DNA of 17,716 nt. Origin: JAPLDB01 sp964356415. Its GTDB lineage: Bacteria > Bacteroidota > Bacteroidia > AKYH767-A > 2013-40CM-41-45. Numbering within the stretch: position 1 is the stretch's first letter; each line of letters begins with the position of its first letter. This document shows positions 7,216 through 13,983 of this stretch, one piece after another. The position numbers and the translations under genes were made by a program. Under the pieces are notes generated by a model. That model saw only the letters and a program-made list of their open reading frames with translations, had not been told where the DNA came from and did not search any database. The stretch spans positions 1 to 17,716 of the forward strand of contig CAYHHK010000086.1 in assembly GCA_964356415.1 (NCBI GenBank), in the 5' to 3' direction.

Positions 7216-8397
7216 TTATTCTACTTTTAATTCAAGTGTTTCGATCTCGTTTCTCATATAACCGCTCCTGTTCCATTGGTGCTCAGGCTGTGTTTCGCCG
7301 ATTGCATTCGTAGCCTTAACATGTAATGTATAGGAACCGGCAGCGTCGGGTGTCCATTCATATTTCCATCTTCTCCACGAATATTTAGAAATATATGGTG
7401 ACAGGTTTGCGCCTTTCCACGATTTGCCATCTACAGAAACCTCAACTTTGACAATGCTGTCGCCTGCATCAAATGCAAGGCCCTCAATTTCTATTGACTT
7501 ACCTTTTGGTATCAGGGTTCCCGGCTCGGGGTTAACAAAGATCGAACGGATGTCAAGTTTGCTTATCGGCTCTGTTTCTTTTGCCAGCGAGTCGTGATTT
7601 TCATTTCCGTTCCTGACATTCTTCGGTACGAGGTAAGCTTTCTTCATCCAGTAACCTTTGAAGGTATCAGGGTAGACCTGTATTTCATTCAGCATGCCGA
7701 TCCAATAGGTTGCATACCATCCGGGCACAACGAGTTTCAGTGGAAAGCCATTCAGCAATGGCAAAGGTTCACCATTCATCTCGTAAGCGATCATCACTTC
7801 ACCGTCCATTGCATGATCAGGACGAAGTGATTTTACGAAGTCTGGAACTGAAGACAATGGAGGTTCATCAAGTCCGTTGAAAGAAATTTCAAATGCGCCG
7901 TCTTTAATACCGGCAGCAATCAGGATGTCTTTCACGCTAACGCCCGTCCAGCGTGCATTTCCCATCGCGCCATTTTTCCATTGCCCACCCGGAACGCGCG
8001 GATCAAAGAAACTACGAGCATTTCCTGCGCATTCTGCAAGGGCAACGATCGATTGGGATTTGAACTTAGTTTTGAGGTCATTGAGAGAAAGAGACAATGG
8101 AGTTTTTACATGACCGTCAACTTTGAGCCGAAAAGTTCCGGTATCAATAGAAGAAGGTATTCCAGACAAATGCCAGCGGACGAAGAAAACATCATTGGGA
8201 GTATAATCAAGTTTAAAATATTTTAACGGAGTTTCGAGGTTCGGCGGTCTGTCCGTCAACAAGATCATGTCTTTTTTGCCTTCTGCATTTACTATTTCAT
8301 CAGCAGGAGAAGTCTCTTTTGCAGGTTCACGGTTTGCATTTTTGCATCCGGATAAAAAAACAATGACAATTATTATTGGCAGAGAATATTTCATCAT
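7216..8397 (-). CDS. sorA: SorA-like sulfite dehydrogenase, molybdopterin-dependent, predicted lipoprotein
   Basis: A 393-residue member of the sulfite oxidase family, predicted to oxidise sulfite to sulfate and pass electrons to cytochrome c. The catalytic domain begins with LTDRPPNLETPLKYF and FFVRWHLSGIP, then the molybdenum-ligand Cys123 in ALAECAGNARSFF. GGQWKNGAMGNARWTGV, DHAMDGEVMIAYEMNGEPLP and VPGWYATYWIGML follow, all typical of SorA. From about residue 285 comes the Mo-co dimerisation immunoglobulin-like domain (FVNPEPGTLIPKG and VKVEVSVDGKSWK). The ATG at 8397 is chosen: its first base is the last base of the upstream stop (TGATG), while the TTG at 8400 lies inside the upstream gene. 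The N-terminus is a lipoprotein signal (LSGC, Cys18) without a twin-arginine motif, unlike the Tat signal usual for exported molybdoenzymes. It is the middle gene of the sulfur operon. Confidence 0.92.
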   Translation of the reverse strand: MMKYSLPIIIVIVFLSGCKNANREPAKETSPADEIVNAEGKKDMILLTDRPPNLETPLKYFKLDYTPNDVFFVRWHLSGIPSSIDTGTFRLKVDGHVKTPLSLSLNDLKTKFKSQSIVALAECAGNARSFFDPRVPGGQWKNGAMGNARWTGVSVKDILIAAGIKDGAFEISFNGLDEPPLSSVPDFVKSLRPDHAMDGEVMIAYEMNGEPLPLLNGFPLKLVVPGWYATYWIGMLNEIQVYPDTFKGYWMKKAYLVPKNVRNGNENHDSLAKETEPISKLDIRSIFVNPEPGTLIPKGKSIEIEGLAFDAGDSIVKVEVSVDGKSWKGANLSPYISKYSWRRWKYEWTPDAAGSYTLHVKATNAIGETQPEHQWNRSGYMRNEIETLELKVE

Positions 8398-9347
8398 CAA
8401 TGTGCTTTATGTGCAGAAGGCATATCAGTATATGGTCCGTATTTATGTTGTGCCTGAGTAAACCCATCGGCATAAGGAGGGAAAGGAAAATCGAAAGGTT
8501 TTTTTGAAATGTCAACAATATAATCCTTGCTGTGGTCTTTAACCGGACGGTCATTGCTGTTTACATATGCNNNNNNNNNNNNNNNNNNNNNNNNNNNNNN
8601 NNNNNNNNNNNNNNNNNNNNNNNNNNNNNNNNNNNNNNNNNNNNNNNNNNNNNNNNNNNNNNNNNNNNNNCTTGCGCAATAAAGTTCGTAAGCAACCTTC
8701 CCTTTTTCAGGATCAGCAGCACGATCGATGAAAGGAGGCGCTTTGATACCTTCTGAGCCTGCCAGTTTCAACTCCTTTTTAAAATCTTTTCCCAGCCATT
8801 TGATATATGAAATGTATGCCAGCATTTCTTTGCTTGTTGTGTCAATGGGAGTTCCATTCAGGCTTCTTGAAAAGCACTCATTTATTTTTTGCGGAATAGA
8901 AACAATACTGCCTGATCGGTGTAAATACTTCGGATATGTTGAGGCTGTTGACCCCAGGTTATTTCCATATGGTCTTGTCCCTGCATCGAGATGGCAGTTC
9001 TGGCAATTCAGGCCGTTGGTGTTTTTTGACAATGTACCATTCGGACCAAAGTATTTCGAGGTATGAATGATCAATGTACGGCCATAGCGGATCATTTTTC
9101 CTTCATCACCACCGGGAATCGTAGAAGTATCAGGCGCGATCCACAATTTTTCTTCAGTCATGAGGTCAGCAACAGTTGTTGAAGAAGTATCAGTCGCACT
9201 TCCCCGGTCATTCTCGCTACCGTTAGAGCAACTACTTACCTGAAGCAGGAAAATAAATGCGGAGATGATGAAAAGGAATGCTGCTATTTTAGTTCGCCTG
9301 CCTGAAAATAACAATAATTGTTTGTTGGAATGATTACTCAGATCCAT
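8397..9347 (-). CDS. TsdA-like dihaem cytochrome c (thiosulfate dehydrogenase family), interrupted by assembly gap
   Basis: The N-terminus has a basic stretch (SGRRTK), a hydrophobic segment and a lipobox-like VSSC (Cys40). The first c-haem motif is CQNCH at residues 115-119. The block KYLHRSGSIVSI, INECFSRSLNG and YISYIKWLG is characteristic of TsdA-type cytochromes. Cys158 lies 39 residues after the haem His, close to the spacing of the axial Cys ligand in TsdA. The frame reaches YCA (225 codons), evidently the first Cys of a second CxxCH, and is lost in the gap. After the gap, AYVNSNDRPV, DISKKPFDFPFPPYADGF and QHKYGPY match the family's C-terminus, so both sides are one gene and the second haem site is hidden. 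TsdA joins two thiosulfates to tetrathionate (or the reverse). It is the first gene of the operon; its stop overlaps the SorA-like start. Confidence 0.85.
   Translation of the reverse strand: MDLSNHSNKQLLLFSGRRTKIAAFLFIISAFIFLLQVSSCSNGSENDRGSATDTSSTTVADLMTEEKLWIAPDTSTIPGGDEGKMIRYGRTLIIHTSKYFGPNGTLSKNTNGLNCQNCHLDAGTRPYGNNLGSTASTYPKYLHRSGSIVSIPQKINECFSRSLNGTPIDTTSKEMLAYISYIKWLGKDFKKELKLAGSEGIKAPPFIDRAADPEKGKVAYELYCAXXXXXXXXXXXXXXXXXXXXXXXXXXXXXXXXXXAYVNSNDRPVKDHSKDYIVDISKKPFDFPFPPYADGFTQAQHKYGPYTDMPSAHKAH
8571..8670. other. assembly gap (100 N) inside the TsdA-like gene
   Basis: Exactly 100 N. The left and right sides code for the same protein in nominally continuous frame, but 100 nt is a placeholder. 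TsdA-type proteins usually have more residues between the second haem Cys and the Y-x-N-S-x-x-R-P motif than the about 34 allowed here, so the real gap is probably nearer 200 nt (inference). Confidence 0.96.
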
Positions 9348-9545
9348 TGCTTAATAATTATGAGTCAAATTAAATCAATTATTTCAAATAAACAATACAA
9401 TAGTTAAAGACCGTTATTTTTGGAATTGCAATTATGTTGAAGCAATTTTTTATGAACTACGGTCACTAAAGGTTTAGTTTTCGAACCGGCCATTATCTTA
9501 ATATTTTTCATTTCCTTTATTACCTTTTTATATTCAGTAAAACCA
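9348..9545. promoter_or_regulatory. divergent promoter region of sulfur operon and VOC/GNAT genes
   Basis: This 198-nt AT-rich spacer separates the divergent sulfur operon (minus) and VOC gene (plus), so it should carry both promoters. TATTTTTG at 9415-9422 matches the -7 consensus on the plus strand, but no TTG lies at the proper distance upstream and the start codon is 123 nt away. On the minus strand TTTATTTG (read from 9392 to 9385) is a partial match. Neither is convincing; no operator or riboswitch is recognisable. Confidence 0.45.
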
Positions 9546-9935
9546 ATGAAACAATATATTGCCCAACTTGCCCTTGTAGTGGATGACTATGACAAAGCCA
9601 TTGCTTATTATACAACTGTTCTGCATTTCGATCTGATCGAAGACACTGTTTTATCTGAGACCAAACGTTGGGTTCTTATCGCTCCGCAAGGTTCATCCGG
9701 ATGTCGCTTGCTTCTTGCCAAAGCTTCAAATGATGAGCAGCTCAGCAGGGTAGGCAACCAGACCGGTGGCAGGGTATTTCTGTTTTTGCACACAGGCAAT
9801 TTTCAAAGGGATTATCAGAACTTGCTGGATCATCAGGTAAAGATTGTCAGAGAGCCGGTAATGGAGGCATGGGGGATGGTTGCAGTATTTGCTGATCTTT
9901 ATGGCAACCTCTGGGATTTGATTGAGCCGGTTTAG
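9546..9935 (+). CDS. VOC-fold (glyoxalase-like) protein
   Basis: A 129-residue single-domain vicinal oxygen chelate protein. It opens with IAQLALVVDDYDKAIAYYTT, the usual strand-helix start, with Gln7 in the first metal-ligand position. It continues with KRWVLIAPQGSSGCRLLLAK, then GGRVFLFLHTGNF with a His in the second ligand position. It ends AVFADLYGNLWDLIEPV with Glu in the last ligand position. Gln/His/Glu is a usual metal triad of glyoxalase I-like folds, so a metal-dependent enzyme is plausible, more so than for the VOC protein at 2560. It has 129 residues against 125 and shares only the fold pattern. The GNAT gene follows 33 nt later, and the two may be one unit. The substrate is unknown; the homologues are mostly uncharacterised. 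Confidence 0.9.
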   Translation: MKQYIAQLALVVDDYDKAIAYYTTVLHFDLIEDTVLSETKRWVLIAPQGSSGCRLLLAKASNDEQLSRVGNQTGGRVFLFLHTGNFQRDYQNLLDHQVKIVREPVMEAWGMVAVFADLYGNLWDLIEPV

Positions 9936-9968
9936 CTTAATAATTATCAGGAATTAATTATTATAATT

Positions 9969-10484
9969 ATGATTTCAATTGCAAAAGCAAAAATTGAAGA
10001 TAGTGAATTAATAGCTGACCTTGGTTCAAAAACATTTATTGAGTCACATGGCCACAGTGCTTCAGTGGATGACATTGACAACTATGTGAATGCAAAATTC
10101 AACATCGACGCAATTCAGGAAGAATTGAAAGATCGCAGGAACATCTACCATATTATATATCACGATCATCAACCTGCAGGTTATTCAAAAATAATTTTCA
10201 ATGAAAACCATTCAGGTATTCAGCCACGTGATGTAACAAAACTGGAGCGGATTTATCTGCTGAAGGAATTCTATGATTTGAAATTAGGACATCAATTGCT
10301 TGAATTCAATATCAGTTTATCCGAACAAAATAACCAGGAGGGGATGTGGCTTTTTGTCTGGAAGGCAAACCATAGAGCGGTGCGGTTTTATGAAAAAGCA
10401 GGATTTGAAGTTGTAGGGAGTTATGATTTTAAGCTTACTGATTCACATTCGAATCCCAATCACCAAATGCTGCTGACTTATTAA
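9969..10484 (+). CDS. GNAT-family N-acetyltransferase
   Basis: A 171-residue GNAT protein, predicted to transfer an acyl group from acyl-CoA to an amine. It starts with ISIAKAKIEDSELIADLGSK, a common GNAT opening. The central strand YHIIYHDHQPAGYSKIIF is followed by motif A, KLERIYLLKEFYDLKLGHQL. The CoA pyrophosphate loop reads KLGHQL and lacks the usual second Gly or Ala of R/QxxGxG/A, so cofactor binding may differ. WLFVWKANHRAVRFYEKAGF with EVVGSYDF is a classic motif B with the Asn-x-x-Ala-x-x-Phe-Tyr-x-Lys-x-Gly-Phe signature. The length is normal. It follows the VOC gene by 33 nt of AT-rich DNA. The substrate is not predictable; candidates are small amines, antibiotics or protein N-termini. 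Confidence 0.9.
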   Translation: MISIAKAKIEDSELIADLGSKTFIESHGHSASVDDIDNYVNAKFNIDAIQEELKDRRNIYHIIYHDHQPAGYSKIIFNENHSGIQPRDVTKLERIYLLKEFYDLKLGHQLLEFNISLSEQNNQEGMWLFVWKANHRAVRFYEKAGFEVVGSYDFKLTDSHSNPNHQMLLTY

Positions 10485-10536
10485 AATGTTTTCAGGAAAA
10501 GGATGATTTAACTGAAGCAAAATTTAGCATAATCAT

Positions 10537-11217
10537 TTAATACCACTCGCTGATCTCATTCAGTTCTTTTCTTTTCAGGTCAGGCACCCAACACTCATCG
10601 GCGGCGTATCCAACAGGAATCAACAAAAATGGTTTTTCATTGTCGGGGCGGTTGAGGACCTTCGATAAAAAATTCATCGGACTGGGAGTGTGTGTAAGAG
10701 CAGCCAATCCTGCATCATGTATTGCTGCCAGTAAAAATCCGCAAGCAATACCGCAACTTTCAACAGCGTAGTAATTCTGATGTTTGTAGTTGTTTTCTTC
10801 CAGTACATAATTTATTTTAAAAACAGCGATAAGGTATGGTGCCGTTTCCAGGAACGGTTTATGCCAATCAGTACCGATGGGAGCAAGGTCTTTCAGCCAC
10901 TCTTCAGTCATCCTTTTTTCATAGCTTTCTTTTTCTTCCTCTTCGGCAGCTATGCGGATTGATTTTTTAATTTCGGGATTGCTGACAACACAAAATTTCC
11001 ATGGCTGTTTATGTGCGCCGGAAGGAGCTGAAGAAGCTGACTTGATGATATTTTCAATTACCTCAATTGGAATTGGTTTATCGGATAAATCCCTTACCGT
11101 TCGCCTTTTGTTAAGCCATGAATAAAAAATTTCGCTCCTGACCAGCATTTCGTTTTTGTCAAAGGATTCTTTGTGATATTCAAGAAACAGGTAGTTGTTA
11201 ATGAGTTTTGATTTCAT
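10537..11217 (-). CDS. flavin-dependent nitroreductase-fold enzyme, iodotyrosine deiodinase-like
   Basis: A 226-residue FMN protein of the nitroreductase superfamily, closest in pattern to iodotyrosine deiodinase (IYD). FMN-phosphate residues are in NKRRTVRDLS (Arg38, Arg39, Arg42), and APSGAHKQPWKF is the conserved flavin loop. Human IYD holds its halotyrosine with Glu157, Tyr161 and Lys182; here Glu95, Tyr99 and Lys120 keep the same spacing (4 and 21). ESCGIACGFLLAAIHDAGL, THTPSP and the ending VPDLKRKELNEI also mirror IYD. Members reductively dehalogenate iodo-, bromo- or chlorotyrosine with NADPH-derived electrons. The open frame extends to a TTG at 11250, but homology begins near YLFLEYH, so the ATG at 11217 is preferred. 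A good promoter match ends 4 nt before it. It is a single gene between convergent and divergent neighbours. Confidence 0.9.
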   Translation of the reverse strand: MKSKLINNYLFLEYHKESFDKNEMLVRSEIFYSWLNKRRTVRDLSDKPIPIEVIENIIKSASSAPSGAHKQPWKFCVVSNPEIKKSIRIAAEEEEKESYEKRMTEEWLKDLAPIGTDWHKPFLETAPYLIAVFKINYVLEENNYKHQNYYAVESCGIACGFLLAAIHDAGLAALTHTPSPMNFLSKVLNRPDNEKPFLLIPVGYAADECWVPDLKRKELNEISEWY

Positions 11218-11221
11218 AAAA

Positions 11222-11250
11222 CAAAAATACACTAATGAGGACAATGGCAA
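11222..11250 (-). promoter_or_regulatory. candidate Bacteroidota promoter of the deiodinase-like gene, leaderless
   Basis: On the minus strand TTG (11250-11248) is followed after 18 nt by TATTTTTG (11229-11222), a full match to TAnnTTTG at near-standard spacing. Only four T separate it from the ATG at 11217, so transcription would begin at or beside the start codon, giving a leaderless or near-leaderless mRNA. Confidence 0.45.
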
Positions 11251-11271
11251 TAATATTTTGGTGCAGGTGAG

Positions 11272-11303
11272 TTTGCAATTACTGATAATTATTGATAGTT
11301 TTA
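11272..11303 (+). promoter_or_regulatory. candidate promoter of the LamG/Kelch T9SS gene
   Basis: TTTG at 11272-11275, a 20-nt spacer, then TAGTTTTA at 11296-11303 (one mismatch to TAnnTTTG at the last base). The start codon at 11362 lies 58 nt downstream. A second, similar TAGTTTTC lies at 11317-11324. It is divergent from the candidate promoter of the deiodinase-like gene. Confidence 0.35.
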
Positions 11304-11361
11304 CCGTAGTAACTTATAGTTTTCAAAATCCTCTCATTAATTATAATTTTTTTACCTCCTA

Positions 11362-13521
11362 ATGAACAAACTATACCTCTCTGTTTTTATGCTGGCTTCA
11401 TCGCTCATGATGAATGCACAAATACCGCAATTCGGACTCATGGCCTATTATACATTTGATGGGAATACCATTGACTCGTCGGGGATGGGAAATAATGCAG
11501 TACCGGGAGGATGTTCTTTTGTTGAAGACAGGTTCGGACAGCCGGCAGCAGCTTTGTCATTCAACGGGACTACAGATTCCCTTGTTATGCCTGTAGGTGG
11601 TTTTGCGCCGATAACAGGAGATTTTACGATCTCATTTTGGGCAAAGACAAGTTCACCTGAAGCGATGAGTCTGATCTCTCTCAAAGATTTCCCTGACGAT
11701 ACTACACAAAACTTTGAGTTTCAATTCAACAGTACAAGTAGTTTGCAGGTTGTACTTGAATTATATTACTCATCATTCACTTACTGGAACGGTTCCGGAT
11801 GGGCGGGAAATAATTTGTCTGAAGGCTCATCAGGAAGGTATTACAATGGCAAGTGGCAGCACTATATGATCAGAAGGGTATCGGATACAATGCAGGTGTG
11901 GCACAACCTCTACAACACCACTCCTTCCAATAGTGACTTTTACTATAGCGGACCTCTGGGAAGTTCAGGTGCATTTGTCGCAAGCGCATTGCCGCACAGG
12001 TTTGAAGGCTCAATGGACGATATTGCATTTTACGATCATGCGTTGAGTGACTCTGAAATGAGGCAACTTTATTTCAACAGGATGCCATTTGAAATTACCA
12101 GTCCTAAATCAACTGATGCTTATGTACAAGGTGATACTGCAGCTGTCTGGTGGAGGTGGGATGAAATGGCTGTAAGCGATTCAGTTTTGCTTGAGTACAG
12201 ACTAAATGGAGGCAACTGGCAATTGACAAATCAGAATCAACTGGTTGACTGGACGCCATTTTATTTTCCGCTTAATTACCCTCCGGGTACAACTGTCGAA
12301 TTGCGCCTTACCGATAAATTAAATCCTTCTATAACAACAAGCACCGGTACATTTCGTGTAAGTGAATATGTTTGGGAAAATGTTACACCCACGCTGCCTT
12401 TTACCAGTCGTGATGGCAGTGGACTATTGAATTTTGATGGTAAGATGTGGCTGATCGGTGGATGGGACCCTCCATATCATCCGCCCAATTATACTCACAG
12501 CGAAGTGTGGAATTCAACAGACGGCATTACATGGAATTTTGTCGGTGATGCTCCGTGGCCGGGCAGGCATTGCAGCGGATGGCTTGTACACGATAGCGCC
12601 ATGTGGGTGATTGGAGGTGATCCGCAGTCAGGATATTTACGGGATGTATGGAAAAGCATTGACGGAATTAACTGGACGCAGATACTGGACAGTATTCCCG
12701 GTTTCAGTCCGCTCAGGTCAATGCACATGACGGCAAGTTTCAATGGCAACATTTATAATTTCGGCGGATCATTAAATTTGTATGTGCATGAGGATTTGAA
12801 GCAGGTATGGAAAAGCCCGGATGGAATTAACTGGACGCAATTACCTGATGCGCCATGGAAGGGCAGGAGCATGGTGATTAATTCTTGTGTGGATGACAAT
12901 GATACGATGTGGCTATTGGGCGGAGGAAGGTTGTGGGACAGGCGCTGTTACAATGATGTCTGGAAAACCGCTGATGGCATTACCTGGGAAATAGTGAATG
13001 CTGCCGCACCATGGCAATCGCGGTACTGGCATAATGTTGCCTGGTTTGATAACAAAATGTGGGTGCTCTGTGGAATTTCAGATCAGACAAACAGTGCGGA
13101 AACATGGTATTCTTCTGATGGTATACAATGGTATGAATTAAAGAATCCGAAGTACGCAGACAGGCATGCAGCCTCTGCAACGGTATTCAATAACTATTTG
13201 TGGCTGATGTGCGGAATTATATCGAATGATGTCTGGCGGCTTCGAAATACCACATCATCAGATATTACCGAAGGAGAAAATTTCCAGACTGCTTTTGATA
13301 TTTTTCCAAACCCGTCAAAAGGTATCTTCACCTTTAACTTTACTGACATGCGCTCCGGCACAATTGAAGTTTTCAATGCATTGGGCGAAAGGATATTCAT
13401 AGAAAGTGGATCTCTTTACCCGGGAAAAATATTAGATCTGAGAAATAATGAAAGTGGAGTTTACCTTGTTAAAGTCAAAGACGGTGAAATGGTGAGCAGC
13501 AGAAAGCTTGTCATTGAGTGA
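11362..13521 (+). CDS. T9SS-exported LamG / Kelch-propeller protein
   Basis: A 719-residue secreted protein. The signal peptide is MNKLYLSVFMLASSLMMNA. Residues about 24-235 form a LamG/concanavalin-like domain (LMAYYTFDGNTIDSSGMGN, FTISFWAKTSS, GSMDDIAFYDHALSDSEM). A beta-sandwich linker occupies about 248-350. Six Kelch-like repeats follow, each with a W-x-x-GG or W-x-x-CG strand and a D-V-W-x-S-x-DGI-x-W strand near residues 380, 427, 481, 531, 579 and 622; they would close a six-bladed propeller. From about 640 a type A sorting domain (FDIFPNPSKGIFTFNF, VFNALGERIF, NNESGVYLVKV) directs type IX export and cell-surface attachment. LamG and Kelch suggest glycan or protein binding; no catalytic residues are recognisable. 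Blades 2 and 3 are nearly identical in DNA in places. It may be transcribed with the DUF1801 gene 20 nt downstream. Confidence 0.92.
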   Translation: MNKLYLSVFMLASSLMMNAQIPQFGLMAYYTFDGNTIDSSGMGNNAVPGGCSFVEDRFGQPAAALSFNGTTDSLVMPVGGFAPITGDFTISFWAKTSSPEAMSLISLKDFPDDTTQNFEFQFNSTSSLQVVLELYYSSFTYWNGSGWAGNNLSEGSSGRYYNGKWQHYMIRRVSDTMQVWHNLYNTTPSNSDFYYSGPLGSSGAFVASALPHRFEGSMDDIAFYDHALSDSEMRQLYFNRMPFEITSPKSTDAYVQGDTAAVWWRWDEMAVSDSVLLEYRLNGGNWQLTNQNQLVDWTPFYFPLNYPPGTTVELRLTDKLNPSITTSTGTFRVSEYVWENVTPTLPFTSRDGSGLLNFDGKMWLIGGWDPPYHPPNYTHSEVWNSTDGITWNFVGDAPWPGRHCSGWLVHDSAMWVIGGDPQSGYLRDVWKSIDGINWTQILDSIPGFSPLRSMHMTASFNGNIYNFGGSLNLYVHEDLKQVWKSPDGINWTQLPDAPWKGRSMVINSCVDDNDTMWLLGGGRLWDRRCYNDVWKTADGITWEIVNAAAPWQSRYWHNVAWFDNKMWVLCGISDQTNSAETWYSSDGIQWYELKNPKYADRHAASATVFNNYLWLMCGIISNDVWRLRNTTSSDITEGENFQTAFDIFPNPSKGIFTFNFTDMRSGTIEVFNALGERIFIESGSLYPGKILDLRNNESGVYLVKVKDGEMVSSRKLVIE
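12646..12839 (+). repeat. internal coding repeat of Kelch blades 2 and 3
   Basis: GTATGGAAAAGC (12646-12657 and 12805-12816) and GGAATTAACTGGACGCA (12664-12680 and 12823-12839) recur exactly at a distance of 159 nt (53 codons), within two successive propeller blades. The nucleotide identity is higher than between the other blades, which points to recent duplication or gene conversion of one blade. Confidence 0.75.
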
Positions 13522-13541
13522 TCCATTTTGATGATTGATTT

Positions 13542-13958
13542 ATGCAAGCCACCGGAAGTATAAAGATCAATTCCATTGTACATCTTTATGAACACATTCC
13601 TTCAGAGGAGAGGATTATCGTTGATATTCTCCGGCAGATCATGAAGGAAAACCTTCCTGCTTATTGCAAAGAGAAAATATCCTACAATGTTCCCATGTTC
13701 TACGGCAGAAGGAGCATCTGTATAATATGGCCTGCAACAATTCCGAGAGGAGGAATTAATAAAGGTGTGCTGCTTGGCTTTTGGTATGGTAACAGGATTG
13801 ATGATGTTGATCATTACCTAACTCATGGAACCAACAAGCAGATATTTTATAAAATATTTTTGTTGCCGGAAGAAATTGACACAGTTGCGATCGCTAAACT
13901 TTTGAAGGAAGCAGTTCGAATTGATGAAAGTAAATCTGTTTCGCGTTCATACAGGTAG
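13542..13958 (+). CDS. DUF1801 domain protein
   Basis: A 138-residue protein matching the DUF1801 pattern (fold of the YdhG/YdeI type): a helical N-terminus (IPSEERIIVDILRQIMKEN), then EKISYNVPMFYGRRSICIIW, GINKGVLLGFWYGNRI, DHYLTHGTNKQIFYKIF and a final helix. The biochemical role of the family is not established. The length is normal. The ATG at 13542 is 20 nt after the LamG/Kelch gene. The 3' end is open for an overlapping alternative start of the glycosyltransferase gene (13924), but the ATG after its stop is more plausible. No signal peptide, so cytoplasmic. Confidence 0.88.
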   Translation: MQATGSIKINSIVHLYEHIPSEERIIVDILRQIMKENLPAYCKEKISYNVPMFYGRRSICIIWPATIPRGGINKGVLLGFWYGNRIDDVDHYLTHGTNKQIFYKIFLLPEEIDTVAIAKLLKEAVRIDESKSVSRSYR

Positions 13959-13983
13959 TATTTTCGTCACCTGTGAGCAAAGA

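Noticed and set aside
9415..9422. TATTTTTG as a firm promoter for the VOC gene at 9546
   Set aside because: No TTG or TTTG at the required spacing and 123 nt from the start codon.
9349..9947. 13-nt direct repeat GCTTAATAATTAT at 9349 and 9935 flanking the VOC gene, as target-site duplication
   Set aside because: Very AT-rich sequence where such matches occur by chance; the VOC gene shows no sign of mobility.
10503..10536. ATGATT/AATCAT inverted repeat between the convergent GNAT and deiodinase-like genes as a terminator
   Set aside because: Six AT pairs with a 22-nt loop; too weak to support.
11352..11361. ACCTCCT just before the ATG at 11362 as a ribosome-binding site
   Set aside because: This is identical to the anti-Shine-Dalgarno end of 16S rRNA, not complementary to it, so it cannot serve as a binding site.
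13921..13983. Upstream starts (TTG 13921, ATG 13924) for the GT-C gene
   Set aside because: They overlap the DUF1801 gene and add a polar segment before the first helix; the ATG at 13984 fits better.
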